Shown: in pieces, positions 43,575 through 52,047 of the stretch
How the letters are laid out: every line of letters begins with the position of its first letter
Numbering within the stretch: the first letter of the stretch is position 1
Source: Gammaproteobacteria bacterium 39-13
GTDB taxonomy: Bacteria > Pseudomonadota > Gammaproteobacteria > Berkiellales > Berkiellaceae
Reading direction: 5' to 3'
Length of the DNA stretch: 52,142 nt
NCBI GenBank assembly: GCA_001898235.1
Contig: MKTN01000046.1
Span: 2,354 to 54,495, forward strand
Notes under the pieces: generated by a model
What the model saw: the letters and a program-made list of their open reading frames with translations, nothing else
Databases searched by the model: none
Told to the model about the DNA's origin: nothing
Position numbers and translations under genes: made by a program

Positions 43575-43829
43575 CTAGCAGTTTATGCAAACGCCGCCAA
43601 TGGCAAAAGCAATTCCAGCAAATAATCCAATAGCGCCGCCAGCTCCTGTCCCTGCTGCTACCCAAATAGGAAATAAGCTTAAAGTAGCTGATGCTGCGCC
43701 ATGTAATGCCAATGCAGATCCTATTCCTGCCCCTAAAAGAGTACCACCTATTGCCGAAAAGGCCAAAGCACTGAGATTATCTATTCCCGCTGAAACATTG
43801 CGGATTTCATCCAAAGTCAGCTCTTGCAC
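43575..43829 (-). CDS. Small peptide with double-glycine-type leader (bacteriocin-like)
   Basis: 84 aa from a GTG start with GGGGG upstream. The first 15 residues (MQELTLDEIRNVSAG) fit the leader of class II bacteriocins and microcins that is cut after Gly-Gly or Ala-Gly by C39-peptidase exporters. The core is very hydrophobic and Gly/Ala-rich with GxxxG repeats (GGTLLGAGIGSAL, GTGAGGAIGLFAGIAFAIG), as in two-peptide bacteriocins, and ends CINC. No exporter or immunity gene is adjacent. The product could act on competitors or be a structural membrane peptide. Confidence 0.75.
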   Translation of the reverse strand: MQELTLDEIRNVSAGIDNLSALAFSAIGGTLLGAGIGSALALHGAASATLSLFPIWVAAGTGAGGAIGLFAGIAFAIGGVCINC

Positions 43830-44022
43830 AGATAACCCCCTACTGTAATTTTAGTCAGAAAACTAATGAGTGAAAAATTGCTCACTAAAAAAGTGTAATG
43901 CTTTCTATCCTATTTTCAAATAGCAGGCAATACTCGCCCTTTAAGCGCGTCCGATCAATTAGTAATGTGCAGCTAAAATTCAATCACTATGTTATCCTGA
44001 TATCCTATCGTTAGGAGCAGTT

Positions 44023-44535
44023 ATGTCTTACAGTAAATCAAATATTGTCATGAGCCAGTCAGTGGCTATACTTGTTGACGGCAACAATATTGAAATCAGT
44101 CTGCACCAGCAAACTGGCAATGAAGGTGTGATGCTAAACTTCGATACATTGATACCCAAATTAGTCGATAATCGAGCATTAAATCGATTAATTTATTTTC
44201 GTGAAGGCCGTCATATTTCGTCAAAATTGGCTGAACGTCTTCATCAGCATTACCACGGCTCGGTTCACCCTTGCCATAAAAGCGCAGATATCCCTTTGTC
44301 TATTAAAGCGACACAATTAGCAAGCAAAGTCGATACTATTATCATTATGTCTGGCGACTCAGATTACATTGAACTTGTCCGTCATTTGAAATCAGAAGGT
44401 GTCAGAGTTGAGATAGCAGCAGTTGAAAAAACAACTTCTTCTTTGCTCATTGAGCAAGCAGATTACTTTCATGCTATCACTAAAGACGACTGGTTTACTT
44501 TACCGGCAAAAAAGAAATCGAGGGATGCCCGCTAA
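44023..44535 (+). CDS. NYN domain (PIN-like) protein, LabA/DUF88 type
   Basis: 170 aa. VAILVDGNNIE with D19 and the later IIIMSGDSDYIELVRHL are the acidic metal-binding motifs of the NYN branch of PIN-like nucleases. GVRVEIAAVE and the final ADYFHAI also fit. It is probably a small RNA-cleaving or RNA-binding protein in the cytoplasm. It is not in an operon; an intergenic palindromic element follows it. Confidence 0.88.
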   Translation: MSYSKSNIVMSQSVAILVDGNNIEISLHQQTGNEGVMLNFDTLIPKLVDNRALNRLIYFREGRHISSKLAERLHQHYHGSVHPCHKSADIPLSIKATQLASKVDTIIIMSGDSDYIELVRHLKSEGVRVEIAAVEKTTSSLLIEQADYFHAITKDDWFTLPAKKKSRDAR

Positions 44536-44548
44536 AATCTGAGTAGGC

Positions 44549-44663
44549 ATAGTCATAGCAGATGATTTTTCGGCGAAGCGGCAAGCACTTGAACCATCGG
44601 AGTGTATACAAAATACATGACGATGGTGAAAGTGCGCAGGCAACACTCAGCTGTGAAGACTAT
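44549..44663. repeat. Intergenic palindromic element, copy B
   Basis: 115 bases from ATAGTC to GAAGACTAT. The centre pairs GCACTT-gaa-CCATCG (44585-44599) with CGATGG-tga-AAGTGC (44621-44635), around TGTAT / ATACA. The left flank has TTTTTCGGCGAAGCGGCAAG. It lies between the NYN gene and gshA. Confidence 0.8.
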
Positions 44664-44701
44664 AACTAAAACAAAATGGAAAATGTTTAAGGTTTCAAAG
44701 C

Positions 44702-45991
44702 ATGGATGCAAATACAAACAACATTATTCCCCACCTTTTAACAGCACAAGCTGGACCTTTTTACGAACTTGAAAAACATATTTTAGATCATCAAGTTAAA
44801 ATTGAAATTTGGTTTAGAGAAAAATGGCAAAAATTACCCCATTTATTCACAAGTTCAGTTGATTTAAGGAATGCTGGTTTTAAAATTTGTGCTGTCGATG
44901 CTAATCTGTTTCCCGCTGGATTTAATAATTTAAATCCAGATTTTTTTCCACTTTGTATACAAGCAGCTCAAAGCACTCTCTACGATCTCTATCCAAAGTG
45001 TATGAAGGTGCTCATTATCCCTGAAAACCATACTCGTAATCCACATTACTATCAAAGTGTCGCAACTTTAGCTGAAATTATTCAAAAATCAGGCTATGAA
45101 GTTCGCATCGGATCGATGCTTCCAATCAGTAAACCCCAACAAATTGATTTACCTGATTCGAAATCCCTTACACTGTATCCACTACAAAAAATAGAGGGGA
45201 AACTTGTATCAGACGATTTCGTACCTTGTCTTATTATACTCAATAACGATCTCTCGGAAGGGATCCCCGAGTTACTCCAAGACATCTCGCAGCCCATTGA
45301 ACCGCCACCTTATCTTGGATGGTCATACCGCAGCAAAACACATCACTTTGTTTTCTACCAAGAAATTTGCCGAGAGTTTTCCGAACTCATTAATATAGAT
45401 ATGTGGCAAATTTTTCCGTTATTTCTTGATTGTGGAGAAATTGATTTTGTACAACGAGACGGTATAGATTGCCTTGTTTACAAATCCGAAGAGCTTATTG
45501 AAAAAATTCAACAAAAATATAATGAATATAACATTGAACATAAGCCATTTGTCATTATTAAAGCTGATGCAGGCACTTACGGCATGGCTGTCATGTCAGT
45601 ACGAGATCCACAAGATTTGCGCAAATTAAACCGAAAACAACGCACCAGCATGTCTGTGGGCAAGGGAGGGCGCACGGTCAATCGTGTGCTTATTCAAGAA
45701 GGAGTATATACTTTTGAGACGATAGGAGAAGAGCAATCTGTTGCAGAGCCTGTCGTTTATATGCTGGGACCTCACGTTGTGGGCGGGTTTTATCGCGTAC
45801 ATAAAGCACGAAGCATTGATGAGAGCCTCAATGCTCCCGGCATGCATTTTGAAAAATTAGCATTTGCTGAGTGTTGTAACAATCCTCACAATCTTAACGG
45901 TTCTCATCTCACTCAAAACCAATTCTACGTCTACAGCGTTATCGCACGACTCGCGTTACTGGCTTGCTGCAAAGAAAGGGCAAATAAATGA
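44702..45991 (+). CDS. gshA: Glutamate-cysteine ligase, Acidithiobacillus-type
   Basis: 429 aa. It resembles the gshA_ferroox type of glutamate-cysteine ligase, not the E. coli type. Blocks include GFNNLNPDFFPLC, IIPENHTRNP, FVIIKADAGTYGMAV (283-297, ATP-grasp-like lysine and Gly-rich turn) and GGFYRVH. It makes gamma-glutamylcysteine in the cytoplasm. The direct overlap with gshB (ATGA, four bases) supports the role strongly. Confidence 0.92.
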   Translation: MDANTNNIIPHLLTAQAGPFYELEKHILDHQVKIEIWFREKWQKLPHLFTSSVDLRNAGFKICAVDANLFPAGFNNLNPDFFPLCIQAAQSTLYDLYPKCMKVLIIPENHTRNPHYYQSVATLAEIIQKSGYEVRIGSMLPISKPQQIDLPDSKSLTLYPLQKIEGKLVSDDFVPCLIILNNDLSEGIPELLQDISQPIEPPPYLGWSYRSKTHHFVFYQEICREFSELINIDMWQIFPLFLDCGEIDFVQRDGIDCLVYKSEELIEKIQQKYNEYNIEHKPFVIIKADAGTYGMAVMSVRDPQDLRKLNRKQRTSMSVGKGGRTVNRVLIQEGVYTFETIGEEQSVAEPVVYMLGPHVVGGFYRVHKARSIDESLNAPGMHFEKLAFAECCNNPHNLNGSHLTQNQFYVYSVIARLALLACCKERANK

Positions 45992-46962
45992 CTATCAAAC
46001 TTTGCGTGATTATGGATCCCATCGAGTCAATTCATGTCAAGAAAGATACGACATTTGCACTGCTACTAGAAGCTCAAAAGAAACAATGGGAAATTTATTA
46101 TCTCCAACCTAAAGATCTATGCCTGATGGAAAATGGAGTTTATGCGTTTGCAAAGCGAATCACCTTGCAAGATACTCCACTAAACTGGGTGAATTTTATT
46201 GATACTGCTCCTCAAAAAGTGTTACTTCACCATTTTGATGTTGTTTTAATGCGTAAAGATCCTCCTTTTAATTTAAATTACATTTATACCACTTATTTAT
46301 TAGAAATTGCGCAAAAGGCAGGCGCCTATATCATCAATAACCCTGCTAGCATTAGAGATGCAAATGAAAAATTATTCGCGGCCTGGTTTCCAGAGTGCTG
46401 CCCTGAAACTCTCGTTACCTCAAACATCGATCTCATTCATGATTTTCTGAATACTCATCAAAAAATTATTGTAAAGCGTTTAAATAGTATGGGCGGTGAC
46501 GCTGTTTTTGCGCTTGAAAAAGGCGCTTTAAATATTAATGCTACACTTGAAGTGCTTATACAAACGAAAATGCAACCTATTATGGCACAAAGATATATTC
46601 CAGAAATCACGCAAGGTGATAAACGGATCTTAATGATCGATGGCGAGCCTTATCCTTATGCGCTCTCACGGATCCCTTCCGCTAAAGATTTTAGAGGAAA
46701 TTTAGCAAAAGGCGCTACGGGCATCGGGAGCGAACTAACTGTTCGCGATCGTTGGATATGTGAACGAATTGGAAAAACGCTCAAAGAAAAAGGACTTTTT
46801 TTCGTTGGATTAGATGTCATCGGCGATTATTTAACAGAAATTAATGTCACTAGCCCTACTTGTGTGCGTGAAATTGAGCAGGCATTTCAAATTAATATTT
46901 GTGCACACATTTTGGAAATGCTTGCTAACAAAATTTCGGCTAAGCCAAAACATTCTCATTAA
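45988..46962 (+). CDS. gshB: Glutathione synthetase
   Basis: 324 aa, a normal GshB length. MRKDPPFN (88-95), VKRLNSMGGDAVF (162-174) and the final EINVTSPT metal-side motif are diagnostic. It adds glycine to gamma-glutamylcysteine by an ATP-grasp mechanism. It is translationally coupled to gshA, so the pair gives a complete two-step glutathione pathway. Confidence 0.96.
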   Translation: MTIKLCVIMDPIESIHVKKDTTFALLLEAQKKQWEIYYLQPKDLCLMENGVYAFAKRITLQDTPLNWVNFIDTAPQKVLLHHFDVVLMRKDPPFNLNYIYTTYLLEIAQKAGAYIINNPASIRDANEKLFAAWFPECCPETLVTSNIDLIHDFLNTHQKIIVKRLNSMGGDAVFALEKGALNINATLEVLIQTKMQPIMAQRYIPEITQGDKRILMIDGEPYPYALSRIPSAKDFRGNLAKGATGIGSELTVRDRWICERIGKTLKEKGLFFVGLDVIGDYLTEINVTSPTCVREIEQAFQINICAHILEMLANKISAKPKHSH

Positions 46963-47078
46963 CGAATAATCCCTTCATTTTCAATTGATAAACCTAAAGA
47001 ATAGGACTTCATACTTGAAATATTATCGAGAATAGTTTAAATTTCGCTAACTTAAAATTGAAAAAACTGGGTATTTTA

Positions 47079-47393
47079 ATGCGAACACTAACCAATAAAG
47101 AAATTCATCATATCAGTGGCGGCTACGATCAAAATATTTATGATGGCATTATGGTAAGTGGCGCTTTTTCTGCAATATTTAGCATGGCCGGCGCTGTCGG
47201 TGGTATTTTTTGGTATCTAGAAGCTACCTCTCACACCCCTATTTTATCTAGCACTATTGCCGCTACCGTAGGCCTGACTCCTGCTATTACCTTGCCAATT
47301 GCTTTATTCGCAGGCGTTGGCATGGGAGGATGTGCTGGCGCGGTTGTAGGAGCTGCTTTATATTACGCTGGTATTGTTACACGGCCAACGTAA
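47079..47393 (+). CDS. Small peptide with Gly-Gly leader (bacteriocin-like)
   Basis: 104 aa from the ATG at 47079; an upstream TTG at 47058 would add seven residues without a ribosome site. The leader MRTLTNKEIHHISGG ends in Gly-Gly and matches the other such peptide at 43575-43829 in pattern (xELTxxEIxxVSxG). The core is hydrophobic, Gly/Ala-rich, with GxxxG motifs and about three possible membrane-spanning stretches. No dedicated C39 exporter is near. The two peptides are unrelated in core sequence beyond composition. Confidence 0.7.
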   Translation: MRTLTNKEIHHISGGYDQNIYDGIMVSGAFSAIFSMAGAVGGIFWYLEATSHTPILSSTIAATVGLTPAITLPIALFAGVGMGGCAGAVVGAALYYAGIVTRPT

Positions 47394-47458
47394 TTGTTGC
47401 TTCGTAGACAAACTCGAAAATCTTTTTGCGTCTCCTCGCACAACATCCTCTTTCTTAT

Positions 47459-47483
47459 CCCTCTCCCGCGAAGCGGTAGAGGG
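47459..47483. repeat. Short hairpin repeat
   Basis: CCCTCT (47459-47464) pairs with AGAGGG (47478-47483), and CCGC with GCGG inside. It lies between the bacteriocin-like gene and the converging deacetylase gene and may stop transcription. Confidence 0.6.
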
Positions 47484-47493
47484 AATTTAAGTA

Positions 47494-47520
47494 GGCGGCA
47501 AAGTGAGGAGCAAAGCCAAC
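47494..47520. repeat. Fragment of intergenic palindromic element
   Basis: GGCGGCAAAG followed by AGGAGCAAAGCCAAC joins the left and right flanks of the element at 38028-38150 without its central stem, as expected for an internal deletion. Confidence 0.5.
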
Positions 47521-47536
47521 CATGCCTAAACGAAGG

Positions 47537-48457
47537 TTAAGAAAGCATTGCTTCAATATGAGCAAGCACTGAGTTCCCTAATACCTGCAAATTATATCCA
47601 CCTTCTAATGTTGATATAACACGGCTTTTTGCAAATGCATCAGAGATCTCGCATATTTGTTCTGTAATAAATCGATAATCGTCTTCTGTTAACATAAGGT
47701 TTGCGAGAGGATCTCCTTGATGCGCATCAAATCCTGCCGAAATAAAAATACACTCGGGTTTGAAATCTTTTAAAATTGGCAGTAACTCCAGATTTACTTT
47801 TTGCCGAAAAATATCACTTCGTGTGCCTGCGGCTAAAGGGCATAAGTGAATATGTGATGGTTTACCAGTTAAAACTGTTCCAGGATAAAAGGGATACTGG
47901 AAAGAAGACCAAAAGCATACTCTGGGCTCATACAGAAATATGCTTTCTGTACCATTGCCATGGTGCACATCAAAATCCACAATAGCAATTCGTTGGCAAT
48001 GATATTGTGCAAATGCATGAGCCACACCCACTGCAATATTATTAAAAAAAGAAAAGCCCATTGCCTCATGCAACTCAGCATGGTGCCCAGGTGGTCTCAC
48101 TAAACAAAACGCTCGTTTGGTTTTTGCGCTAAATACTTCATCCACCGCTGCAACCTGAGCTCCACTAGCACGCAAAGCGGCCGATAAGGTAAAAGGATTC
48201 ATTATAGTATCCGGATCAAGTGGCACATATCCCTGACGAGGAGATTGCGAAAAAATGAATTCAATATAAGCAGAATCATGAACACGCTTCAGTTGATCTT
48301 TAGTTGCAAGGGGAGCTTCTTTCCATTCTAATTGAGATGCGATAGACGCTTGTTTTAACTTTTGGCTAATTACTTCTAAGCGCTCTGGGCATTCTGGATG
48401 ATTTATTCCCATTTCATGCTTTAAGCAATCTGGGTGTGTAAATATGGTTAATGGCAT
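47537..48457 (-). CDS. Histone deacetylase family protein
   Basis: 306 aa. Class II HDAC / acetoin-utilisation-type deacetylase with an intact active site: RPPGHHAE (H125, H126), zinc ligands D161, D163 and H165 in DFDVHHGNGT, AGFDAH with D244, and LEGGYN with the transition-state Tyr. Such enzymes remove acetyl groups from small amines or proteins in the cytoplasm. They are widespread in free-living bacteria, so the family alone is no argument for a host target. Confidence 0.93.
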   Translation of the reverse strand: MPLTIFTHPDCLKHEMGINHPECPERLEVISQKLKQASIASQLEWKEAPLATKDQLKRVHDSAYIEFIFSQSPRQGYVPLDPDTIMNPFTLSAALRASGAQVAAVDEVFSAKTKRAFCLVRPPGHHAELHEAMGFSFFNNIAVGVAHAFAQYHCQRIAIVDFDVHHGNGTESIFLYEPRVCFWSSFQYPFYPGTVLTGKPSHIHLCPLAAGTRSDIFRQKVNLELLPILKDFKPECIFISAGFDAHQGDPLANLMLTEDDYRFITEQICEISDAFAKSRVISTLEGGYNLQVLGNSVLAHIEAMLS

Positions 48458-48547
48458 TAGTTATCAATCAAACCTTTGTAATAAAGTAATAATTCTCATT
48501 CCTTTTGATTATAATGGCAAACTTGTCCTTTTGTATCCGAGTTTCTC

Positions 48548-49165
48548 ATGCCTTTAGAACTCATTACCATCGAGCATGCAGCTCATCCTGAACAACTGAC
48601 ACAACCTGCAGAATCAGTCACCTTTCCCTTATCAGTAGAAGATAGTGAATTGATTGCAGAAATGAAAAAGAAGGTGCTACAGCTTAATGGTGTAGGATTG
48701 GCAGCCCCTCAAATCGGCATTAGCAAACAAATTATTGTTTATGTTATTTCTGAAGATGCTAAAGGCATACGCCAAGACGCAAACGAAGTGATCCCTGTCA
48801 CTGTGCTTCTCAATCCCTCTTATGTTCCGACAGAAGATGCCGAGATAGTCTATGATTGGGAAGCGTGTTTTTCAGTTAATAATACTACTGGCAAAGTACC
48901 TCGCTATAGCAAAATTCATTATACAGCCAAAACTCTCGATGGCAGCACCATTGAAGCAACAGTACAAGGCTTCACTGCTCGTGTTCTTCAACACGAAATA
49001 GACCATATACAAGGGATCCTCATTACACATCGCTTAACTCCCGATTGCGTACAAGGTCATCCCAACGATATGATGGCATTAAGAATAAGTGAACTATCTG
49101 CTACGCAAAGAGATATTCTCAGTAAAATGATCCATCAACGAGAAGAAAACTTAAAAAATAAATAA
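48548..49165 (+). CDS. def: Peptide deformylase
   Basis: 205 aa. GVGLAAPQIG (48-57) is motif 1. Motif 2 reads EACFS (105-109) instead of the usual EGCLS, but its metal-binding C107 is kept. Motif 3 is QHEIDHIQG with H149, E150 and H153. It removes formyl groups from new proteins. It is longer than typical Def (about 170 aa) and stands alone without fmt, so it may be an extra copy rather than the only one. Confidence 0.9.
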   Translation: MPLELITIEHAAHPEQLTQPAESVTFPLSVEDSELIAEMKKKVLQLNGVGLAAPQIGISKQIIVYVISEDAKGIRQDANEVIPVTVLLNPSYVPTEDAEIVYDWEACFSVNNTTGKVPRYSKIHYTAKTLDGSTIEATVQGFTARVLQHEIDHIQGILITHRLTPDCVQGHPNDMMALRISELSATQRDILSKMIHQREENLKNK

Positions 49166-49173
49166 AAAAATAT

Positions 49174-49292
49174 GTAGTCACAGCCGTAATTTTTCGGCTA
49201 GACGTCGAACTCTCGAGCAAAAGGCGTGTATACCATGACATGACTTTTGCGAGATGCATTGCGACAACAACGCTGTCAGATGCGAAGACTAT
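49174..49292. repeat. Intergenic palindromic element, copy C
   Basis: 119 bases starting GTAGTCACAG and ending TGCGAAGACTAT. The central stem is GCAAAAG (49217-49223) / CTTTTGC (49244-49250), with TGTAT inside and TTTTTCGGCTAGACG on the left. It ends at the ribosome site of the PAP2 gene. Confidence 0.78.
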
Positions 49293-49303
49293 GGAGTCAT
49301 AGA

Positions 49304-50191
49304 ATGATAGATTGCCAACCTTCCCTCTTCGCATGGGGGAATACCAGTATAGCCTGGATAGCAGAACATCTGCGTCATGCTTGGCTGAGTCCAATCATGC
49401 TCTTCTTCAGCGGCTTTGGCAAAGTTGGCTCTGTTCTTTTTACGATAGCAATTGCTTATTGGTGCTGGCATAAACGCCATGGAAAATATCTCTGCTATGG
49501 TATGTTTGCGGCGCTTTTTGTTAATTTATGGCTTAAAGGTTTGGTAAAAGAATGCCGTCCACCCAGTACATTTTGGATGGAAGAGGTCCATAGTTATTCA
49601 TTCCCTAGCGGTCACGCGCAAATAGGAATTTTACTATGGTGGGGACTTGCTTATTATGTTCGTTCACGCACACTCAGCCCACTCTTCCTTTTTATTGGAC
49701 TCATGATTGCGCTCGCTAGACCTTACATGGGCGTCCATTACCCTCAAGACATCATTGCCGGTGGCTTACTTGGGATCATCATTATTGGGATAACCATTTG
49801 GTTCGAGAAAAAACAAATTCAGCCATTGAAGTTACTCCCTTTATGGGGACAGTCTTTGCTTTTAATTGCTTTTTTTGCTCTTTTTCAAATGCTTGTTAAT
49901 GATCCCGAGCAATTTGCTATCCCCACTATTGGTGCCTGCTTTGGTTTTTGGCTGGGGTGCCAACTTGAAGAAAAATATGTGAACTACACCCCCACCGAAT
50001 GGTTACCACGAATGAAACTACTTTTGATTGGTAGCATAGGTATATTGCTCTTCTGGAAGGGTATCAACCTAGGGCGCAGCTACCTTTCTTCTGATCTCTC
50101 ACTACTAATGAAATACCCACAATACGCATTATTAGGATTTTGGATAAGCTATGGAGCGCCTCGTTTAATGAAGCGCTCAAGCAACCATTAA
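49304..50191 (+). CDS. PAP2 family membrane phosphatase
   Basis: 295 aa from the ATG at 49304, with GGAG about nine bases upstream. An ATG at 49247 in the same frame lies inside the repeat element and is rejected. The three acid-phosphatase motifs are present: KGLVKECRP (78-86), PSGH (101-104), and ARPYMGVHYPQD with R139, H145 and D149. About seven membrane helices follow the type-2 phosphatidic acid phosphatase pattern. It probably dephosphorylates lipid phosphates such as phosphatidate or undecaprenyl pyrophosphate on the periplasmic face. Confidence 0.9.
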   Translation: MIDCQPSLFAWGNTSIAWIAEHLRHAWLSPIMLFFSGFGKVGSVLFTIAIAYWCWHKRHGKYLCYGMFAALFVNLWLKGLVKECRPPSTFWMEEVHSYSFPSGHAQIGILLWWGLAYYVRSRTLSPLFLFIGLMIALARPYMGVHYPQDIIAGGLLGIIIIGITIWFEKKQIQPLKLLPLWGQSLLLIAFFALFQMLVNDPEQFAIPTIGACFGFWLGCQLEEKYVNYTPTEWLPRMKLLLIGSIGILLFWKGINLGRSYLSSDLSLLMKYPQYALLGFWISYGAPRLMKRSSNH

Positions 50192-50370
50192 TTTCAATCT
50201 TCATCCCCATGCCTTTCGCTGTTGTATTGCTCGCAGAGAAAGTACAATATTATACCTACAAAAACTAATTTAGCTAACTTAATATTTTAAGTTTGCTAGC
50301 AAGTTTAATTTTTGATATGATGCCACCCAAATTAATCAGCTACCTCAATAAAATAAAGTGAATAAGACCT

Positions 50371-51873
50371 ATGCGTGATTTTAATGCCTTTATTGACCGT
50401 CTTGAGAATGTTCTTGAAAAAGCTAATTTCCCTGCAGATCTTCTAAAATGCATCAGCAAGAAAAACTTAAATGCCATTATTAAAAGAATCATTCAAGATG
50501 AAACACTTGCAGAGAAAATCCAAGATCTTCGCCCTTATGAAGCTTTGCGTTTAGTGAAAGAAAAGAGCAAACTCGCTAGAACTTTATGTATTGTAAGAGC
50601 ACCAGATGGTGAATTTCGCTTAATACTAGAGACAAAAAGCAAAACAGCAGCGAACAAAAAACGAAAAGTCACTTTGTTTGAAGGGGCATTCAAATCAGGT
50701 AAACCTGGCTGGCGAATTGATGGCATAGAGCCCTATGTCAGCATGCATATTGAATTAGCGTCCAAAGCAAGAAAGGTAGATTTGTATTCTAAACCCATCG
50801 AAAAACAAGTAGATAAACTTCAAAAAGAAATTGCTTTTCCTTGGGATTGCACAGATAACCCATTTTTGCATCGGTCAGTGTTAGGCGCACGTTATACCAA
50901 TAAAAAGGGATCTTATATCAGTGTTTATTCTCCCAAAGGAATACCACTTAATGAAACAAAGAAGCTAAATTTAACCCAAAAAGAAAAAGAGATCGTTGCC
51001 TTGCAAATTCTACAAGGTTTAAATCTCATGCATCAAAAAGATTATATCTATCAAGACATTAAAACAGAAAATATTTTAGTTTTTAAAGATAGCAAAGGTG
51101 TTTTTGCAAAATTTAATGATTTTGGTTTTGTCACAGGCAATGACTATCGCTATGGACTAGCAGGGACTGCAGGTTATGAGTCTCCAGAGGTTGCATTTGC
51201 CAATAGACAAGACAGGCCTTCTCCTAGCGAATATTATACGAAACATTATAAGGCGAATGGAAAATCATTAGGGAAAAAAGCGGGAGACGAATTATACGCA
51301 AAAATTAAAAACGACGGCACGAAAAAACTCGCCGCGCTAAAAAAAGAATACAAAGAACCACACCCTGCAAATGATGTTTGGGGCTGCGGCATTTTACTAT
51401 ATGAACTTTTTCATGATAAAGAACCTAAGACTTATCCTAAAGAGAAGCATTTTGCATGCTTACTTGAACGAGATAGAAAGAAACGAGTAACCGCCAAAGA
51501 AGCACTCGAACTCTGGCGAAGAACATTTCCATCGGCAGCAATAAAAGCAGCAATGCGCGATACAAAACCTGCACAGCATGAAGCTAACAATAAACCCTTA
51601 CTATTTCAATACGCTAGGGTATGCCAAGAATCTCATGCAAGTTGGATCGCATCTGTTCAAGCAACAGTAAGACATTTATGTAACAATGCCTACACTTTTC
51701 TTTCTGAGCAAATTAACTATTATGGCGCTCCTCTGCTTTCATATTTTTGGCCACAACCACAAATCTCTGATGCTAAAAAGCCACTTCGAATAACAGAGCA
51801 ACCTAAACGAACAATGCAACCGAAGCGAGCAGAGCTTGATCGAACAATGCGTCATGTGCGAGTAAAGGCCTAG
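50371..51873 (+). CDS. Protein-kinase-like protein with altered HRD motif
   Basis: 500 aa. The C-lobe of a eukaryotic-like kinase is clear: ALQILQGLNLMHQKDYIY, then YQDIKTEN where kinases have HRDxKxxN (catalytic Asp D229, N234), NDFGF (DFG 250-252), GTAGYESPE (APE equivalent), and VWGCGILLYELF. No glycine-rich loop or definite ATP Lys is seen in residues 1-180, which look novel. His and Arg of HRD are Tyr and Gln. It may be an active atypical kinase or a pseudokinase. A hydrophilic tail with KR repeats (to 500) ends the protein. No ribosome site stands out. An effector role is inferred from the setting. Confidence 0.82.
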   Translation: MRDFNAFIDRLENVLEKANFPADLLKCISKKNLNAIIKRIIQDETLAEKIQDLRPYEALRLVKEKSKLARTLCIVRAPDGEFRLILETKSKTAANKKRKVTLFEGAFKSGKPGWRIDGIEPYVSMHIELASKARKVDLYSKPIEKQVDKLQKEIAFPWDCTDNPFLHRSVLGARYTNKKGSYISVYSPKGIPLNETKKLNLTQKEKEIVALQILQGLNLMHQKDYIYQDIKTENILVFKDSKGVFAKFNDFGFVTGNDYRYGLAGTAGYESPEVAFANRQDRPSPSEYYTKHYKANGKSLGKKAGDELYAKIKNDGTKKLAALKKEYKEPHPANDVWGCGILLYELFHDKEPKTYPKEKHFACLLERDRKKRVTAKEALELWRRTFPSAAIKAAMRDTKPAQHEANNKPLLFQYARVCQESHASWIASVQATVRHLCNNAYTFLSEQINYYGAPLLSYFWPQPQISDAKKPLRITEQPKRTMQPKRAELDRTMRHVRVKA

Positions 51874-51890
51874 TCACGAGAATCATTTAC

Positions 51891-51985
51891 TCCACAATTT
51901 CTGGGGACAAACACTGTGGGATTGCTGTGGGTATGTGAAAAAAAACTGTTAATGTCAGAGAAATAATATGCTGTTCAAAGATGAA
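51891..51985 (+). repeat. 95-base direct repeat, first copy
   Basis: It repeats at 52048-52142. Shared parts include CTGGGGACAAA(C/T)ACTGTGGG, ATTGCTGTGGGTATGT, CAGAGAAA and ATGCTGTTCAAA. A CCACA(A/G)T / ACTGTGG stem encloses the first 28 bases. The end opens a 14-codon frame (MLFKDESPCLLITV) that stops in the spacer. Confidence 0.85.
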
Positions 51986-52047
51986 TCACCTTGTCTCTTA
52001 ATTACTGTATAATATTGCTCTGACACCAAACTCACAACAAAAGTTAT

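Noticed and set aside
47537-48457. HDAC-family protein as a host chromatin effector
   Set aside because: The acetoin-utilisation-type deacetylase is common in free-living bacteria, so the family gives no evidence for a host target.
49247-49303. Longer N-terminus of the PAP2 protein
   Set aside because: The extension lies within a dispersed palindromic element and has no ribosome site; the ATG at 49304 does.
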